64,000 nt of DNA from Reticulitermes speratus (GCA_021186555.1 JAJKFL010000237.1:43198483-43262482); one strand, 5' to 3'; numbered from the stretch's first letter, positions 34,131 to 47,043 are shown. The notes: generated by a model not told the origin, from the sequence alone. A program made the numbers and translations.

Positions 34131-35165
34131 CCCGCAAGGGTAATCACGCATTCACGATGCGGGGTTCTTCAAAATAAGGCTTAAGATATCACCAAGTATT
34201 CACGCATTCACGATGCGGGGTTCTTCAAAATTAGGCTTAAGATATCACCAAGTATTCACGCATTCACGATGCGGGGTTCTTCAAAATTAAGGCTTAAGAT
34301 ATCACCAAGTATTCACGCATTTACGATGCGGGGTTCTTCAAAACCAAGGCTTAAGATATCACCAAGTATTCACGCATTCACGATGCGGGGTTCTTCAAAA
34401 CTAAGGCTTAAGATATCACCAAGTATTCACGCATTAACGATGCGGGGTTCTTCAAAACGAAGGCTTAAGTTATCACCAAGTATTCACGCATTCACGATGC
34501 GGGGTTCTTAAAATAAGGCTTAAGTTATCACCAAGTATTCACGCATTCACGATGCGGGGTTCTTCAAAATTAAGGCTTAAATATCACCAAGTATTCACGC
34601 ATTCACGATGCGGGTTCTTCAAAACTAAGGCTTAAGATATCACAAGTATTCACGCATTTACGATGCGGGGTTCTTCAAAACCAAGGCTTCAAGATATCCC
34701 AAGTAATCACGCATTCACGATGCGGGGTTCTTCAAAACTAAGGCTTAAGATATACCAAGTATTCACGCATTCACGATGCGGGGTTCTTCAAAATAAGGCT
34801 TAAGATATCACCAAGTATTCACGCATTCACGATGCGGGGTTCTTCAAAATTAAGGCTTAAGAATCACCAAGTATTCACGCATTCACGATGCGGGGTCTTA
34901 ACAAGGTCAAATATCGCAGATCAGCATCACGATGCGGTTTTAAACGGCTTAAGATATCACCAAGTATTCACGCATTACGATGCGGGGTTCTTCAAAATAA
35001 GGCTTAAGATATCACCAGTATTCACGCATTCACGATGCAGGGTTCTTCAAAACCAAGGCTCAAGATATCGCCACGTAATCACGCATTCACGATGCGGGGT
35101 TTTTCAAAATGAAAGCTTAAGATATCGCCAAGGAATCAGCATTCACGGATGCGTGGTTTTTTAAA
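34130..35165. repeat. 56/57-bp tandem array, about 18 copies
   Basis: The unit is CACGCATTCACGATGCGGGG, TTCTTCAAAATTAAGGCTTA, AGATATCACCAAGTATT. The measured spacing is 56-57 bp. The right part (after about 34880) has a rearranged unit and more indels. The repeated peptide MRGSSKLRLKISPSIHAFT is read-through, not a gene. Confidence 0.95.
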
Positions 35166-36342
35166 AACCATAGCTGAACGGCCCAAGCGACGTTGGACTT
35201 GCGCGATCCTAAGCGCCCAGCTGACGCTGCTGTCAAGGTCAGACAGCACAATGCAGTGACAACCCTCAGGACCTACACAATACTTCAGTTCGTACCGCAC
35301 GTGGTCTTGCTGAAGATTCAGGTCTTCTAGAATGTGACATTGACGTTGCGTGAGTGCTTCCCGACGTTTCGAACGATCATACAGCTATATTCAGGGTCAA
35401 GCTGTTCAACAGAACGTCGGTTACTACTCGACAGCGTCACATTCAAGAACACCCGGATGCTCCTCTCCTTCCAGATCCTTGCCAGCTCAGCATTCACTGT
35501 ACAAGCACAGTCTGTTTGCCTCACAACGGACCCACAGCGGTTTTACCTTATTAGGATAAGCAGAACGAGGACGGCGCAGCTAAGTGGGGCCACGAGCTCA
35601 CGCACGGACATTCACTGTCTGCTGACACAACACATTTGTTGCACGGTGGTAACTATATGTACCATCGTGCGAGATTTGACGGTCTGCCACACCGTTACTG
35701 CTGAGAATTCAAAGTCGTCTGGGATGTGATGTTGTGTCTTTCGGAGAGCTGTTCTCGACGTTTCGAACGAACATGATGCCTTCTTCTCCAGGCGCCAAGA
35801 GGTCATATTCCTTTGAAACGTCGGGAAGCACTGGCCCGACGACACAGTTCCCTAAACGGCACTAACTGGCTGCTCTTTGTAATGCAGACGCAGTGTGTTT
35901 ACTGCGAGACGGGGAATGACTTTACTGTGCAGTTAACAAATGATATTCCAATCAGAAATAGGACGCACCCAGCCAAAGGGCGTTAAACCGAAAACGAGAG
36001 CGCAAATTGGAAAGTGGGTGAAAATTAACAAGGGGCGTTAAAGCAAAAAGGCGTAAAACAATAGCGGTGTACATAGAATGCCGCCTTCGATTCAGTGGTG
36101 TATGGGGGGCATAGGGGCGTAGAGGAAAGGCACTACATGAATCATTCTGCTGCTTACTATCCATTAATAAAATGAACACCCAATACAAGTGGCACTAACA
36201 GAACGACGCAAGTGGTCTTTGTGCATGGGGAATATGCAGAGGATATTGTTGTGCTTCTTTAAGGCCCACGCTATGAAGAGGCATGAGGGATTGGAGGTAC
36301 AGCTCCCCGCTTTATTCACCACAGCACTCGACAGAAGTAGCT
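35166..36342. other. Fold-back fragments and unannotated sequence
   Basis: Positions 35325-35440 and 35715-35862 hold fold-back-type arms with the motif GACGTTTCGAACGA. At 35815-35835 the inverted counterpart GAAACGTCGGGAAGC occurs. 35645-35663 matches the satB leader start (GGTGGTAACTATATGTACC), and 35862-35940 resembles one old satB unit (GTGTGTTTACTGCGAGACG). The remainder is unrecognised. Confidence 0.5.
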
Positions 36343-36425
36343 TCACGCCCCGGCCGCTTTATCCTCAGCGTAGTCCTCGGGACCTCTTGGTTGGGCCGCA
36401 GAGCGGGTGTTGACGTTTTGAAGAA
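36343..36425 (-). mobile_element. SINE-2 core fragment
   Basis: TCACGCCCCGGCCGCTTTAT followed by GGACCTCTTGGTTGGGCCGC matches the antisense SINE-2 core. Confidence 0.55.
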
Positions 36426-36427
36426 GA

Positions 36428-36492
36428 GACACACTGTGTGGGCACAATGTGGATATTCTGTAAGTTCAAGTGGGTGGTACTTATAGTTACCG
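36428..36492 (-). repeat. satB leader fragment, reverse
   Basis: CACACTGTGTGGGCACAATG, TATTCTGTAAGTTCAAG and GGTGGTACTTATAGTTACC match the leader in reverse without an adjacent array. Confidence 0.6.
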
Positions 36493-36854
36493 CAATGTCT
36501 TAAAGACTGTTGGCCCTGTAATACCAGTATAGTGAAGCTGGCAGATGGCTTGGACACTACAGTGCGATGTACACACATGACGTTGGAGCGGGCTGCGTCA
36601 GTTGTGTGGGACGTCTGTGAGCCACCGCCATATTTCACACGACCTCTCCGCTGACCACTGTCAAGGTCAGACCCTTGTCCCAGTTTTCTTACCTTGCCGA
36701 ATGTTACCCACGACGCAAGGCTGAGTTTCAAGAACTGTAGAGACCGCGACGTCTACTGCATGGCGTCTGGCCAGATGTGACCATATGGCGCTGTTTGCGT
36801 CGGTACAGTTGAACTGAGCAACCGCTACATTACGTTTTATGTTCCTTTATAAAA
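36493..36854. other. Unannotated sequence
   Basis: No gene or repeat family was recognised. Confidence 0.5.
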
Positions 36855-37524
36855 CCCTGTAAAGTGGTTACTATATGTACCAACAGTTCAACATTCACAA
36901 ATTCTACGTTCTGCCCACACAGTGTATTTATGTGTTTTGTGTGGATCTCAGAACAAACAGCGATTATTTCACTGTACAGCATTAACTGACTGGTTTGTGT
37001 AACTGAGACGGAGTGTGTTTACTGCGCGGTACGACTGTATTTATGTGTTTTGTGTGGATCTCAGAACAAACAGCGATTATTTCACTGTACAACATTAACT
37101 GACTGTTTGTATAACTGAGACGGAGTGTGTTTACTGCGCGGTACGACTGTATTATGTGTTTTGTGTGGATCTCAGAACAAACAGCGATTATTTCACTGTA
37201 CAACATTAACTGACTGGTTTGTATAACTGAGACGGAGTGTGTTTACTGCGCGGTACGGACTGTATTTATGTGTTTTGTGTGGATCTCAGAACAAACAGCG
37301 ATTATTTCACTGTACAACATTAACTGACTGGTTTGTATAACTGAGACGGAGTGTGTTTACTGCGCGGTACGGACTGTATTTATGTGTTTTGTGTGGATCT
37401 CAGAACAAACAGCGATTATTTCACTGTACAGCATTAACTGACTGTTTGTATAACTGAGACGGAGTGTGTTTACTGCGCGGTACGGACTGAATCTTTATAT
37501 ATAATTCAGGTTAACCTTAGCCTT
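36855..37524 (+). repeat. satB cassette 5: leader, five units, linker
   Basis: Leader AGTGGTTACTATATGTACC, then five units with a few one-base losses, then the linker GACTGAATCTTTATATATAA TTCAGGTTAACCTTAGCC. The linker runs straight into a SINE-3 head. Confidence 0.93.
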
Positions 37525-37765
37525 TAGTCACCGGCCTATAACCGTAGAGGCCCGGGTTCGATCCCAGGTTAGTCCATAAGTGGTGGACGAAGTGGCACTG
37601 TGACAGGATTTTATCCCAGTAGTTCGGCCTTCCTCTGTCAGTATCATTCCACCAATGCACCTTCATGTTGCTTTTACCAGAAGGACAAACGGCGAAGTCT
37701 GGGAACCTTTAAGGGAATCAATGCTCTTTCGGAAATCTGGGAGCAGTGGATAGAAAAGTACTTAC
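37525..37765 (+). mobile_element. SINE-3, unexpanded copy
   Basis: The head is shortened but keeps a perfect B box (GGGTTCGATCCCAGG). The body then reads AGTGGTGGACGAAGTGGCAC, TGTGACAGG, one satA-equivalent segment (CTGTCAGTATCATTCCACC AATGC), and the tail CAGAAGGACAAACGGCGAAG, TCTGGGAACCTTT, CTTTCGGAAATCTGGGAG. This copy defines the SINE before satA expansion. Confidence 0.85.
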
Positions 37766-38045
37766 GTACTGTTAGTGCTTCGTCAGGTTAAACAATCGAA
37801 GGATGAATCTCTTCCTACCCTCCCGCCGTTCAGTCATACGAGGGCAACAAGGCAGTCAGAGCCGACATTACAGCCAGCTGCAGACGCACGAGCCGCACCC
37901 CGTCCTCGTGCGGCAACTTCTCCGGCAGCCGTGCATTGCGTGAAGACTACAACTACTGCAGCAGGCGTACATGTGTTCAACGAGTCGGCAATAGCAAACG
38001 GCGGTCACGTGGCGAGGCGAAACACACGACCGTGATTATTAAGCG
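37766..38045. other. Unannotated spacer
   Basis: GC-rich stretch with an 86-codon open frame. No domain was recognised. Confidence 0.5.
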
Positions 38046-39630
38046 TTTGAGGTCCACTGGTTACTATACGTACCGCCAGGTTTAACACTCACAAATTCTA
38101 CGTTCTGCCCACACAGTGTATTTATGTGTTTTGTGTGGATCTCAGAACAAACAGCGATTATTTCACTGTACAGCATTAACTGACTGGTTTGTATAACTGA
38201 GACGGAGTGTGTTTACTGCGCGGTACGGACTGTATTTATGTGTTTTGTGTGGATCTGAGAACAAACAGCGATTATTTCACTGTACAACATTAACTGACTG
38301 GTTTGTATAACTGAGACGGAGTGTGTTTACTGCGCGGTACGGACTGTATTTATGTGTTTTGTGTGGATCTGAGAACAAACAGCGATTATTTCACTGTACA
38401 ACATTAACTGACTGGTTTGTATAACTGAGACGGAGTGTGTTTACTGCGCGGTACGGACTGTATTTATGTGTTTTGTGTGGATCTGAGAACAAACAGCGAT
38501 TATTTCACTGTACAACATTAACTGACTGGTTTGTATAACTGAGACGGAGTGTGTTTACTGCGCGGTACGGACTGTATTTATGTGTTTTGTGTGGATCTGA
38601 GAACAAACAGCGATTATTTCACTGTACAACATTAACTGACTGGTTTGTATAACTGAGACGGAGTGTGTTTACTGCGCGGTACGGACTGTATTTATGTGTT
38701 TTGTGTGGATCTGAGAACAAACAGCGATTATTTCACTGTACAACATTAACTGACTGGTTTGTATAACTGAGACGGAGTGTGTTTACTGCGCGGTACGGAC
38801 TGTATTTATGTGTTTTGTGTGGATCTGAGAACAAACAGCGATTATTTCACTGTACAACATTAACTGACTGGTTTGTATAACTGAGACGGAGTGTGTTTAC
38901 TGCGCGGTACGGACTGTATTTATGTGTTTTGTGTGGATCTGAGAACAAACAGCGATTATTTCACTGTACAGCATTAACTGACTGGTTTGTATAACTGAGA
39001 CGGAGTGTGTTTACTGCGCGGTACGGACTGTATTTATGTGTTTTGTGTGGATCTCAGAACAAACAGCGATTATTTCACTGTACAGCATTAACTGACTGGT
39101 TTGTATAACTGAGACGGAGTGTGTTTACTGCGCGGTACGGACTGTATTTATGTGTTTTGTGTGGATGTCAGAACAAACAGCGATTATTTCACTGTACAGC
39201 ATTAACTGACTGGTTTGTATAACTGAGACGGAGTGTGTTTACTGCGCGGTACGGACTGTATTTATGTGTTTTGTGTGGATGTCAGAACAAACAGCGATTA
39301 TTTCACTGTACAGCATTAACTGACTGGTTTGTATAACTGAGACGGAGTGTGTTTACTGCGCGGTACGGACTGTATTTATGTGTTTTGTGTGGATGTCAGA
39401 ACAAACAGCGATTATTTCACTGTACAGCATTAACTGACTGGTTTGTATAACTGAGACGGAGTGTGTTTACTGCGCGGTACGGACTGTATTTATGTGTTTT
39501 GTGTGGATCTCAGAACAAACAGCCATTATTTCACTGTACAGCATTAACTGACTGGTTTGTATAACTGAGACGGAGTGTGTTTACTGCGCGGTACGGACTG
39601 TATTTATGTACAATGTATATTAACCTTCTA
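38046..39630 (+). repeat. satB cassette 6: leader plus about 13 units
   Basis: Leader GTCCACTGGTTACTATACGT, GTTTAACACTCACAAATTC. Units fall into blocks by one diagnostic site: GGATCTCAG in unit 1, GGATCTGAG in about eight following units, GGATCTCAG once, GGATGTCAG in four units, then GGATCTCAG. The end GTACAATGTATATTAACC is a short linker. Confidence 0.95.
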
Positions 39631-40032
39631 AAGCCCAGTGGTTACTATATGTACCACCACGTTTAACATTCACAAATTGTACGTTCTGCCCACACAGTGT
39701 ATTTATGTGTTTCGTGTGGATCTCAGAACAAACAGCGATTATTTCACTGTGCAGCATTAACTGACTGCTTTGTATAACTGAGACGGAGTGTGTTTACTGC
39801 GCGGTACGGACTGTATTTATGTGTTTTGTGTGGATCTCAGAACAAACAGCGATTATTTCACTGTGCAGCATTAACTGACTGCTTTGTATAACTGAGACGG
39901 AGTGTGTTTACTGCGCGGTACGGACTGTATTTATGTGTTTTGTGTGGATCTCAGAACAAACAGCGATTATTTCACTGTACAACATTAACTGACTGGTTTG
40001 TATAACAGACGCAGTGTGTTTTCTGCGCAGTA
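39631..40032 (+). repeat. satB cassette 7: leader plus three units
   Basis: A second leader (CCAGTGGTTACTATATGTAC, GTTTAACATTCACAAATTG) begins right after cassette 6, so two cassettes sit head-to-tail. Its first two units share TCACTGTGCAGC and GACTGCTTTG, absent from cassette 6. Confidence 0.92.
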
Positions 40033-41127
40033 TATAAATTTATATCATCCAGTTTACTTTTCCTCTTCAACACGTACCTCCGTACAGTCCGCTCCTCAGA
40101 CACTCCCCTGTTATTCCATTATTATATTCTAAGTACGTGTACTGTCTGCTGAAATTAAAGTAGGTTTCTCATAAATCTCCGTACGTTTATCCCATTCCCT
40201 CCTTTCTCGTGTACGCTTTTCTCATTTCCCATTATTTTTCCGTGCTATCGAATTTGTTTCCCCCTTCCTTCCTTTCTCTCCTTTACGTTAGAACAGTTCA
40301 CATAAATCCCTCAAAGCTTACCATTGCATGATAACAAATCAAAAATACCAGCCGTGCTAACTTGCGACTGTCATCCTTAGTTTGACCACGTCAAAACCTT
40401 TCAGACGGGAAATCCGTTAACGTAATCACGATCCCTGTCCCCGTGCGATTAGTACGCAGTGACGTCGGTCACTGAGCAGCCGCAGAACTTTTCTTTCAAC
40501 CTCATGCAGGTCCGGATTCTCACATTACGTTGCGCGGCGTGTGAAAGGCCTCAAGAACGGCACAGCTGAAGACAGCCGACTTTCTGCATGCAACTCGACC
40601 CTGCCAACTGCGCCAAGACGGCCGACCGCCGTCACATCTGTGCCTGGCCGGCGGGCGACACACATTCTGCGGCGGGGAAAAAAACTGGCAATGACTTACT
40701 TTGCTCTGAGGTAAGATGCTTTCCCTTCCATCTCCATCGCATTAGCCACACGACTGCTCGTGTTTCCGGCGGAACACACTGCTCCGTGCTCACTCACAGT
40801 CAACAGGAAGATCTTCATAAATCGAAACACGTAGCAGTACACAAATGCCAACTGCCCATCGTTACCTTTGCCGTTTCCTGCTGCGGACAGACACGGAACA
40901 CCCGGACATACTCATGGAATTCAGAGTGTACAAACACAATCAACGATCCGACCTCCTTACAGCCATTGTCACTACATGTTTCGACTGCACGGTCATCTTC
41001 AGGACGTCTCATCAGACACTCAAACTGTTCGTATACACAAACACAATGCCGAACCTTATTACTCTGGGATCCAAAGTTTACATTTTTTTCCAATGGCTCG
41101 ACAGCCCCTTGGGGGCCTAGGCCTCCT
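40033..41127. other. Unannotated sequence with a diverged fold-back element
   Basis: 40383-40440 matches the dispersed motif at 33408-33452. Arms at about 40807-40845 (GAAGATCTTCATAAATCG, AAACACGTAGCAG) and 40968-41005 (TACATGTTTCGACTGC, GGTCATCTTCAGG) are diverged reverse complements. The 201-codon open frame 40588-41193 runs through this and the SINE and is not a gene. Confidence 0.5.
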
Positions 41128-41332
41128 CATTATCGACGCTTCACGATCACACTCAGACACACCACACTCGGTAGGACTCCTCTGGACGAGTGATCAGTCC
41201 GTCGCAGAGACCTCTACCTGACAACACTCACAACAGACAGACATGCCCTCGGCGGGATTCGAACCCGCAATCCCAGCAAGCGAGCGGCCGTAGACTCAAG
41301 CCTTAGACCGCGCGGCCACTGCGATCGGCTCC
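41128..41332 (-). mobile_element. SINE-4, second copy
   Basis: Matches positions 1-212 along its length: CGCTTCACGATCACACTCAG, GACACACCACACTCGGTAGG, GGCGGGATTCGAACCCGC and CCTTAGACCGCGCGGCCAC. The intact B box complement (GGATTCGAACCC) supports a tRNA origin. Confidence 0.85.
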
Positions 41333-41476
41333 CAGATTTACATAATGTACAAAAATAAAACGAACATTTAAAGTAGCCAGCTGAACCCAAACTTAAAGCC
41401 GTATAACAGCAGACCCCACATTACCACACAAACGCCTACCGCAGTTAACTCAATAGCAAACAGATGTTTTAAACGT

Positions 41477-41669
41477 AATCTGCGGTCTTCTGGGGTATTA
41501 CACGGCGTCGTGTGGTAATTGTTTACCGACGTTTCGGGACAATGTATCGGTCTCATCCTCACGGATCTATTCGGACTCTTCACCCGTGAGGATGGGACCG
41601 ATACGTTGTCCCGAAACGTCGGTAAACAATTACCACACGACGCTGTAATACCCCAGAAGATCGCAGATT
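41477..41669. mobile_element. Fold-back (palindromic) element, 193 bp
   Basis: Arms 41477-41558 and about 41586-41669 are near-perfect reverse complements (GTCTTCTGGGGTATTACA; GTCGTGTGGTAATTGTTTAC; CGACGTTTCGGGACAA). The central loop is under 30 bp. It shares the CGACGTTTCG motif with the fragments at 27375, 35325, 35715 and 47288. Confidence 0.9.
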
Positions 41670-41762
41670 TCATCAACAACGCGGCGGAAGCTTAAAATCG
41701 AGGTTTTAAACTATTCTGTCTGTCAATTCAGTGCAAGCTTGAAACTGAGCGTTGTGCTGGGT

Positions 41763-42276
41763 GTTCTGCGGTACGTTGTATCTAACGGGTGCAAATGTTC
41801 TGCGGTACGTTGTATCTAACGGGTGCAAATGTTCTGCGGTACGTTGTATCTAACGGGTGCAAATGTTCTGCGGTACGTTGTATCTAACGGGTGCAAATGT
41901 TCTGCGGTACGTTGTATCTAACGGGTGCAAATGTTCTGCGGTACGTTGTATCTAACGGGTGCAAATGTTCTGCGGTACGTTGTATCTAACGGGTGCAAAT
42001 GTTCTGCGGACGTTGTATCTAACGGGTGCAAATGTTCTGCGGTACGTTGTATCTAACGGGTGCAAATGTTCTGCGGTACGTTGTATCTAACGGGTGCAAA
42101 TGTCTGCGGTACGTTGTATCTAACGGGTGCAAATGTTCTGCGGTACGTTGTATCTAACGGGTGCAAATGTTCTGCGGTACGTTGTATCTAACGGGTGCAA
42201 ATGTTCTGCGGTACGTTGTATCTAACGGGTTCAAATGTCTGCGGTACGTTGTATCTAACGGGTGCAAATGATCTGC
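41763..42276. repeat. 34-bp tandem array, about 15 copies
   Basis: The unit is GTTCTGCGGTACGTTGTATC followed by TAACGGGTGCAAAT. Spacing was measured at 41763 and 41797. A few one-base losses occur. Unrelated to the 34-bp unit at 7396. Confidence 0.95.
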
Positions 42277-42455
42277 GGTTTGCACTGTGTACGAACGGCA
42301 CTGTGGGACTGTGGTGTGTATCCGACATGGCGGTACATGTCACACTTGCACAACACTGCAGCGCAATCATAAGCTCGTTTACGCGCAAACAAGCAAGGTC
42401 CGTGTCAGACCCACACAAGGCGCATTCAACAGTACGGACGGGACGAACACGAAGC

Positions 42456-42905
42456 GGGACTGTCTGTAGCGAAATGTGGGCACTGCGGGACTGTCTGTAG
42501 CGAAATGTGGGCACAGCGGGACTGTCTGTAGCGAAATGTGGCACAGCGGGACATCTGTAGCGAATGTGGGCTCAGCGGACTGTCTGTAGCGAAATTGGCA
42601 CAGCGGACTGTCTGCAGCGAAATGTGGCACAGCGGGACTGTCTGTAGCGAATGTGGCACAGCGACTGTCTGTAGCGAAATGTGGCACAGCGGACTGTCGT
42701 ACGAATGTGGCACAGCGGGACTGTGTGTTGCAAAATGTGGCACAGCGGGACTGTCTGTAGCGAAATGTGGGCACAGCGGGACTGTCTGTTGCGAAATGTG
42801 GGCACAGCGGGACTGTCTGTAGCGAAATGTGGGCACAGCGGGACTGTCTGTAGCGAAATGTGGGCACAGCGGACTGTCTGTAGCGAAATGGGGCACAGGG
42901 GGACG
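42456..42905. repeat. 31-bp tandem array, about 15 copies
   Basis: The unit is GGGACTGTCTGTAGCGAAAT followed by GTGGGCACAGC. The centre (42540-42720) has several shortened units. Overlapping open frames on both strands (up to 224 codons) are by-products. Confidence 0.94.
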
Positions 42906-43445
42906 ACTGCGGCGTTCCCGCACTTTTGTTCATCGTCCTGAGAACGGCCAGACTGTACTGAGAACACACAATGCGTGCCCGCTCCCCCCCCCCCCCCCCC
43001 CCCCGGACAAATACGCAGCGATGCGCGCAGTACGTAAGAATGTGTTCGTGCACGGTGCGTCACACTGCTGTCCGATTTTAACAAACTGCAACACGTTGAC
43101 AAATTTTACTAAACGCCGTCAATACCAAATTTCAGGAAAATCGGTCGCGTGGTTTACGGGCTGTTATATGCGAAGAGATACATAGTGAAGAGCGCTGTTG
43201 CGAGACCGGCAAAGAAAAACTAGATATATACAATATATACCAAAGACAACTAAAACAGCAGACAGACAGACAGACAGACAGACACAGAACAACAAGGCGA
43301 GCCAGTACAACGTACTGTACATCGGCAGTGCCAGACATGGACAGGGTGTACAGTCCACAGTAAAACAGCAACATTACAGCAGTCAAACTGTGACGATTGG
43401 GACAGGTTGGCAGACGATCGCATTCACAGTTCTGATGCCAACCGA
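42906..43445. other. Unannotated sequence with simple repeats
   Basis: A C run of about 20 bp is near 42984-43004 and an (ACAG)n tract at about 43257-43284. No gene was recognised. Confidence 0.6.
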
Positions 43446-43680
43446 GGAATCGTGGATCGATTACTGGTAGGGGCAGATGGTTCCTCTTCTCAAAAACGTC
43501 CACACCGGCTCTGAGGCCCACCAGCCTCCTAATCAATGGGTACCGGGGGCTATTTACCCGAAGTAAAGACTCCGGTAGTGTAGCTGAACACTCGCCTCCA
43601 TCTACTGCCGAAGTTAAGAAAGAGTGGAACTACACCTCCACTCCCTCTATATGCCTTCACGGCGTGGGCAGTGCAACCTG
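43446..43680 (+). mobile_element. SINE-2 copy, head missing
   Basis: Contains ACGTCCACACCGGCTCTGAG, GCCCACCAGCCTCCTAAT, CAATGGGTACCGGGGGC, CTACTGCCGAAGTTAAGAAA and CTACACCTCCACTCCCTC in SINE-2 order. Confidence 0.7.
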
Positions 43681-44423
43681 AACTACAAACGTATCCCACA
43701 TTCCATTGTCAGTCAACAAACCTCTTAATTTATATAAACTTTCACGCACACATATTGTAAGGCCTCTCGCTTTTGCTTCATCTAAATGTCCAGCCAATCG
43801 ATTAATCACACATTAATCGCGTTTACAGAATACAAAAGCACAGTGAATAACACAGTACATGGGTCATTTTTTCCACTCAGTTCCTGTTCGCTTCTTATAC
43901 GTCACTTTGTACACTAAGTTAGCAACAGGCAAACTGTCCAGCTCGCCGATCGCAGGACTTGCCGGATACAAACTGACTTTAGCCAGCAGCTAAGGCGGAG
44001 TTCCATTATCTGCCTCACAGCAAACACTCCTAGTCTCCATTATAGAGATGAAACATTTCAGGGGGCACAGCGAAATACCCGCTGTTTAATGTGGGAATCA
44101 CACGGAACACATAAATACACTGTGTGGCGAAAAGAGTTTTTTTTACTGTTCCAAAGAAAGTGGTGCATATAGTTACCGGTGTGCTTTAGATGGCCAAGTG
44201 AAATCGATATCGCCGTTTCGTCTAATGATGGCCAAACGCTCATATTTGTGTCATCGTATGTGTATCACACCACAAAACCACAAATTACAGTTTCGCCAGT
44301 TGGGGGTCACATTTACACTCGGCCGCCAGATCACCGTGTTCTCGTTTCTCCAGTACCGTCAGCCACCTGCAGTGTTTCCATTGAAATGCTATCGAAGTAT
44401 CCTCATACATGAAGTACGATCAA
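43681..44423. other. Unannotated sequence with a satB remnant
   Basis: 44060-44190 is an old reverse satB/leader remnant: CGCTGTTTAATGTGGG, CACATAAATACACTGTGTGG and GGTGCATATAGTTACCGG. The rest is unrecognised. Confidence 0.55.
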
Positions 44424-47043
44424 ATGAGTGGAATGATACTGACAGAGGAAACTGAAGTACTGGAAGAGAAACATTATACAGCGTTGGTGGTAGATGTATG
44501 AATGAGTATGGAGCATTGGTGGAATGATACTGACAGGGGAAACTGAAGTACTGGGAGAGAAACATTATACAGCGTTGGTGGTAGATGTATGAATGAGTAT
44601 GGAGCATTGGTGGAATGATACTGACAGAGGAAACTGAAGTACTGGAAGAGAAACATTATACAGCGTTGGTGGTAGATGTATGAATGAGTATGGAGCATTG
44701 GTGGAATGATACTGACAGGGAAAACTGAAGTACTGGGAGAGAAACATTATACAGCGTTGTGGTAGATGGATGAATGAGTATGGAGCATTGATGGAATGAT
44801 ACTGACAGGGGAAAACTGAAGTACTGGGAGAGAAACATTATCACGTCGGTGGTAGATGTATGAATGAGTATGGAGAATTGGTGGAATGATACTGACAGGG
44901 AAAACTGAAGTACTGGGAGAGAAACATTATACAGCGTTGGTGGTAGATGATGAATGAGTATGGAGCATTGGTGGAATGATACTGACAGGGGAAACTGAAG
45001 TATGGGAGAGAAACATTATACAGCGTTGGTGGTAGATGAATGAATGAGTATGGAGCATTGGTGGAATGATACTGACAGGGAAAACTGAAGTACTGGGAGA
45101 GAAACATTATACAGCGTTGGTGGTAGATGAATGAAATGAGTATGGAGCATTGGTGGAATGATACTGACAGGGGAAAACTGAAGTACTGGGAGAGAAACAT
45201 TATACAGCGTTGGTGGTAGATGAATGAATGAGTATGGAGCATTGGTGGAATGATACTGACAGGGGAAACTGAAGTACTGGGAGAAAACATTAACAGCGTT
45301 GGTGTTAGATGATATGAATGAGTATGGAGCATTGGTGGAATGATACTGACAGGGAAAACTGAAGTACTGGGAGAGAAACATACAGCGTTGGTGGTAGATG
45401 TATGAATGAGTATGGAGCATTGGTGGAATGATACTGACAGGGGAAAACTGAAGTACTGGGAGAGAAACATAACAGCGTCGGTGGTAGATGTAATGAATGA
45501 GTATGGAGCATTGGTGGAATGTTACTGACAGAGGAAACTGAAGACTGGGAGAGAAACATTATCACCGTGGTGGTAGATGAATGAATGAGTATGGAGCATT
45601 GGTGGAATGATACTGACAGGGGAAAACTGAAGTACTGGGAGAGAAACATTATACAGCGTGGTGGTAGATGTATGAATGAGTATGGAGCATTGGTGGAATG
45701 ATACTGACAGGGGAAAACTGAAGTACTGGGAGAAAACATTATACAGCGTCGTGTGGTAGATGTATGAATGAGTATGGAGCATTGGTGGAATGATACTGAC
45801 AGAGGAAAACTGAAGTACTGGGAGAGAAACATTATACAGCGTTGGTGGTAGATGTATGAATGAGTATGGAGCATTGGTGGAATGATACTGACAGGGGAAA
45901 ACTGAAGTACTGGGAGAGAAACATTATACAGCGTCGGTGGTAGATGTATGAATGAGTATGGAGCATTGGTGGAATGATACTGACAGGGAAAACTGAAGTA
46001 CTGGGAGAGAAACATTATACAGCGTTGGTGGTAGATGAATGAATGAGTATGGAGCATTGGTGGAATGATACTGACAGGGAAAACTGAAGTACTGGGAGAG
46101 AAACATTATACAGCGTTGGTGGTAGATGAATGAATGAGTATGGAGCATTGGTGGAATGATACTGACAGGGGAAAATTGAAGTACTGGGAGAGAAACATTA
46201 TACAGCGTCTGGTGGTAGATGTATGAATGAGTATGGAGCATGGTGGAATGATACTGACAGAGGAAAACTGAAGTACTGGGAGAGAAACATTATAAGCGTG
46301 GTGGTAGATGTAATGAATGAGTAGTGGAGCATTGGTGGAATGATACTGACAGGGGAAAACTGAAGTACTGGGAGAGAAACATTATACAGCGTTGGTGGTA
46401 GATGTATGAATGAGTATGGAGCATTGGTGGAATGATACTGACAGGGGAAAACTGAAGTACTGGGAGAGAAACATTATACAGCGTCGGTGGTAGATGAATG
46501 AATGAGTATGGAGCATTGGTGGAATGATACTGACAGGGGAAAACTGAAGTACTGGGAGAGAAACATTATACAGCGTCGGTGGTAGATGTATGAATGAGTA
46601 TGGAGCATTGGTGGAATGTTACTGACAGGGAAAACTGAAGTACTGGGAGAGAAACATTATACAGCGTGGTGGTAGATGAATGAATGAGTATGGAGCATTG
46701 GTGGAATGATACTGACAGGGGAAAACTGAAGTACTGGGAGAGAAACATTATACAGCGTTGGTGGTAGATGATGAATGAGTATGGAGCATTGGTGGAATGA
46801 TACTGACAGGGGAAAATTGAAGTACTGGGAGAGAAACATTATACAGCTTTGGTGGTAGATGTATGAATGAGTATGGAGCATTGATGGAATGATACTGACA
46901 GAGGAAAACTGAAGTACTGGGAGAGAAACATTATAAGCGTTGGTGGTAGATGTATGAATGAGTTGGAGCATTGGTGGAATGATACTGACAGGGGAAAACT
47001 GAAGTACTGGGAGAGAAACATTATACAGCGTCGGTGGTAGATG
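44424..47043 (-). repeat. satA array, about 29 copies, reverse orientation
   Basis: Same 91-92 bp unit as 16275-19262 and 20127-21650. No SINE-3 head or tail is visible at either edge, so this array exists without its parent element. Single-base indels are frequent from about 44800 to 46950. The long ORFs such as 45305-46057 are satellite read-through. Confidence 0.94.

Noticed and set aside
45305-46057. 250-residue protein with repeats of MLHTHSFIYHQRCIMF
   Set aside because: This is satA read through. The same peptide appears from every satA array in several frames.
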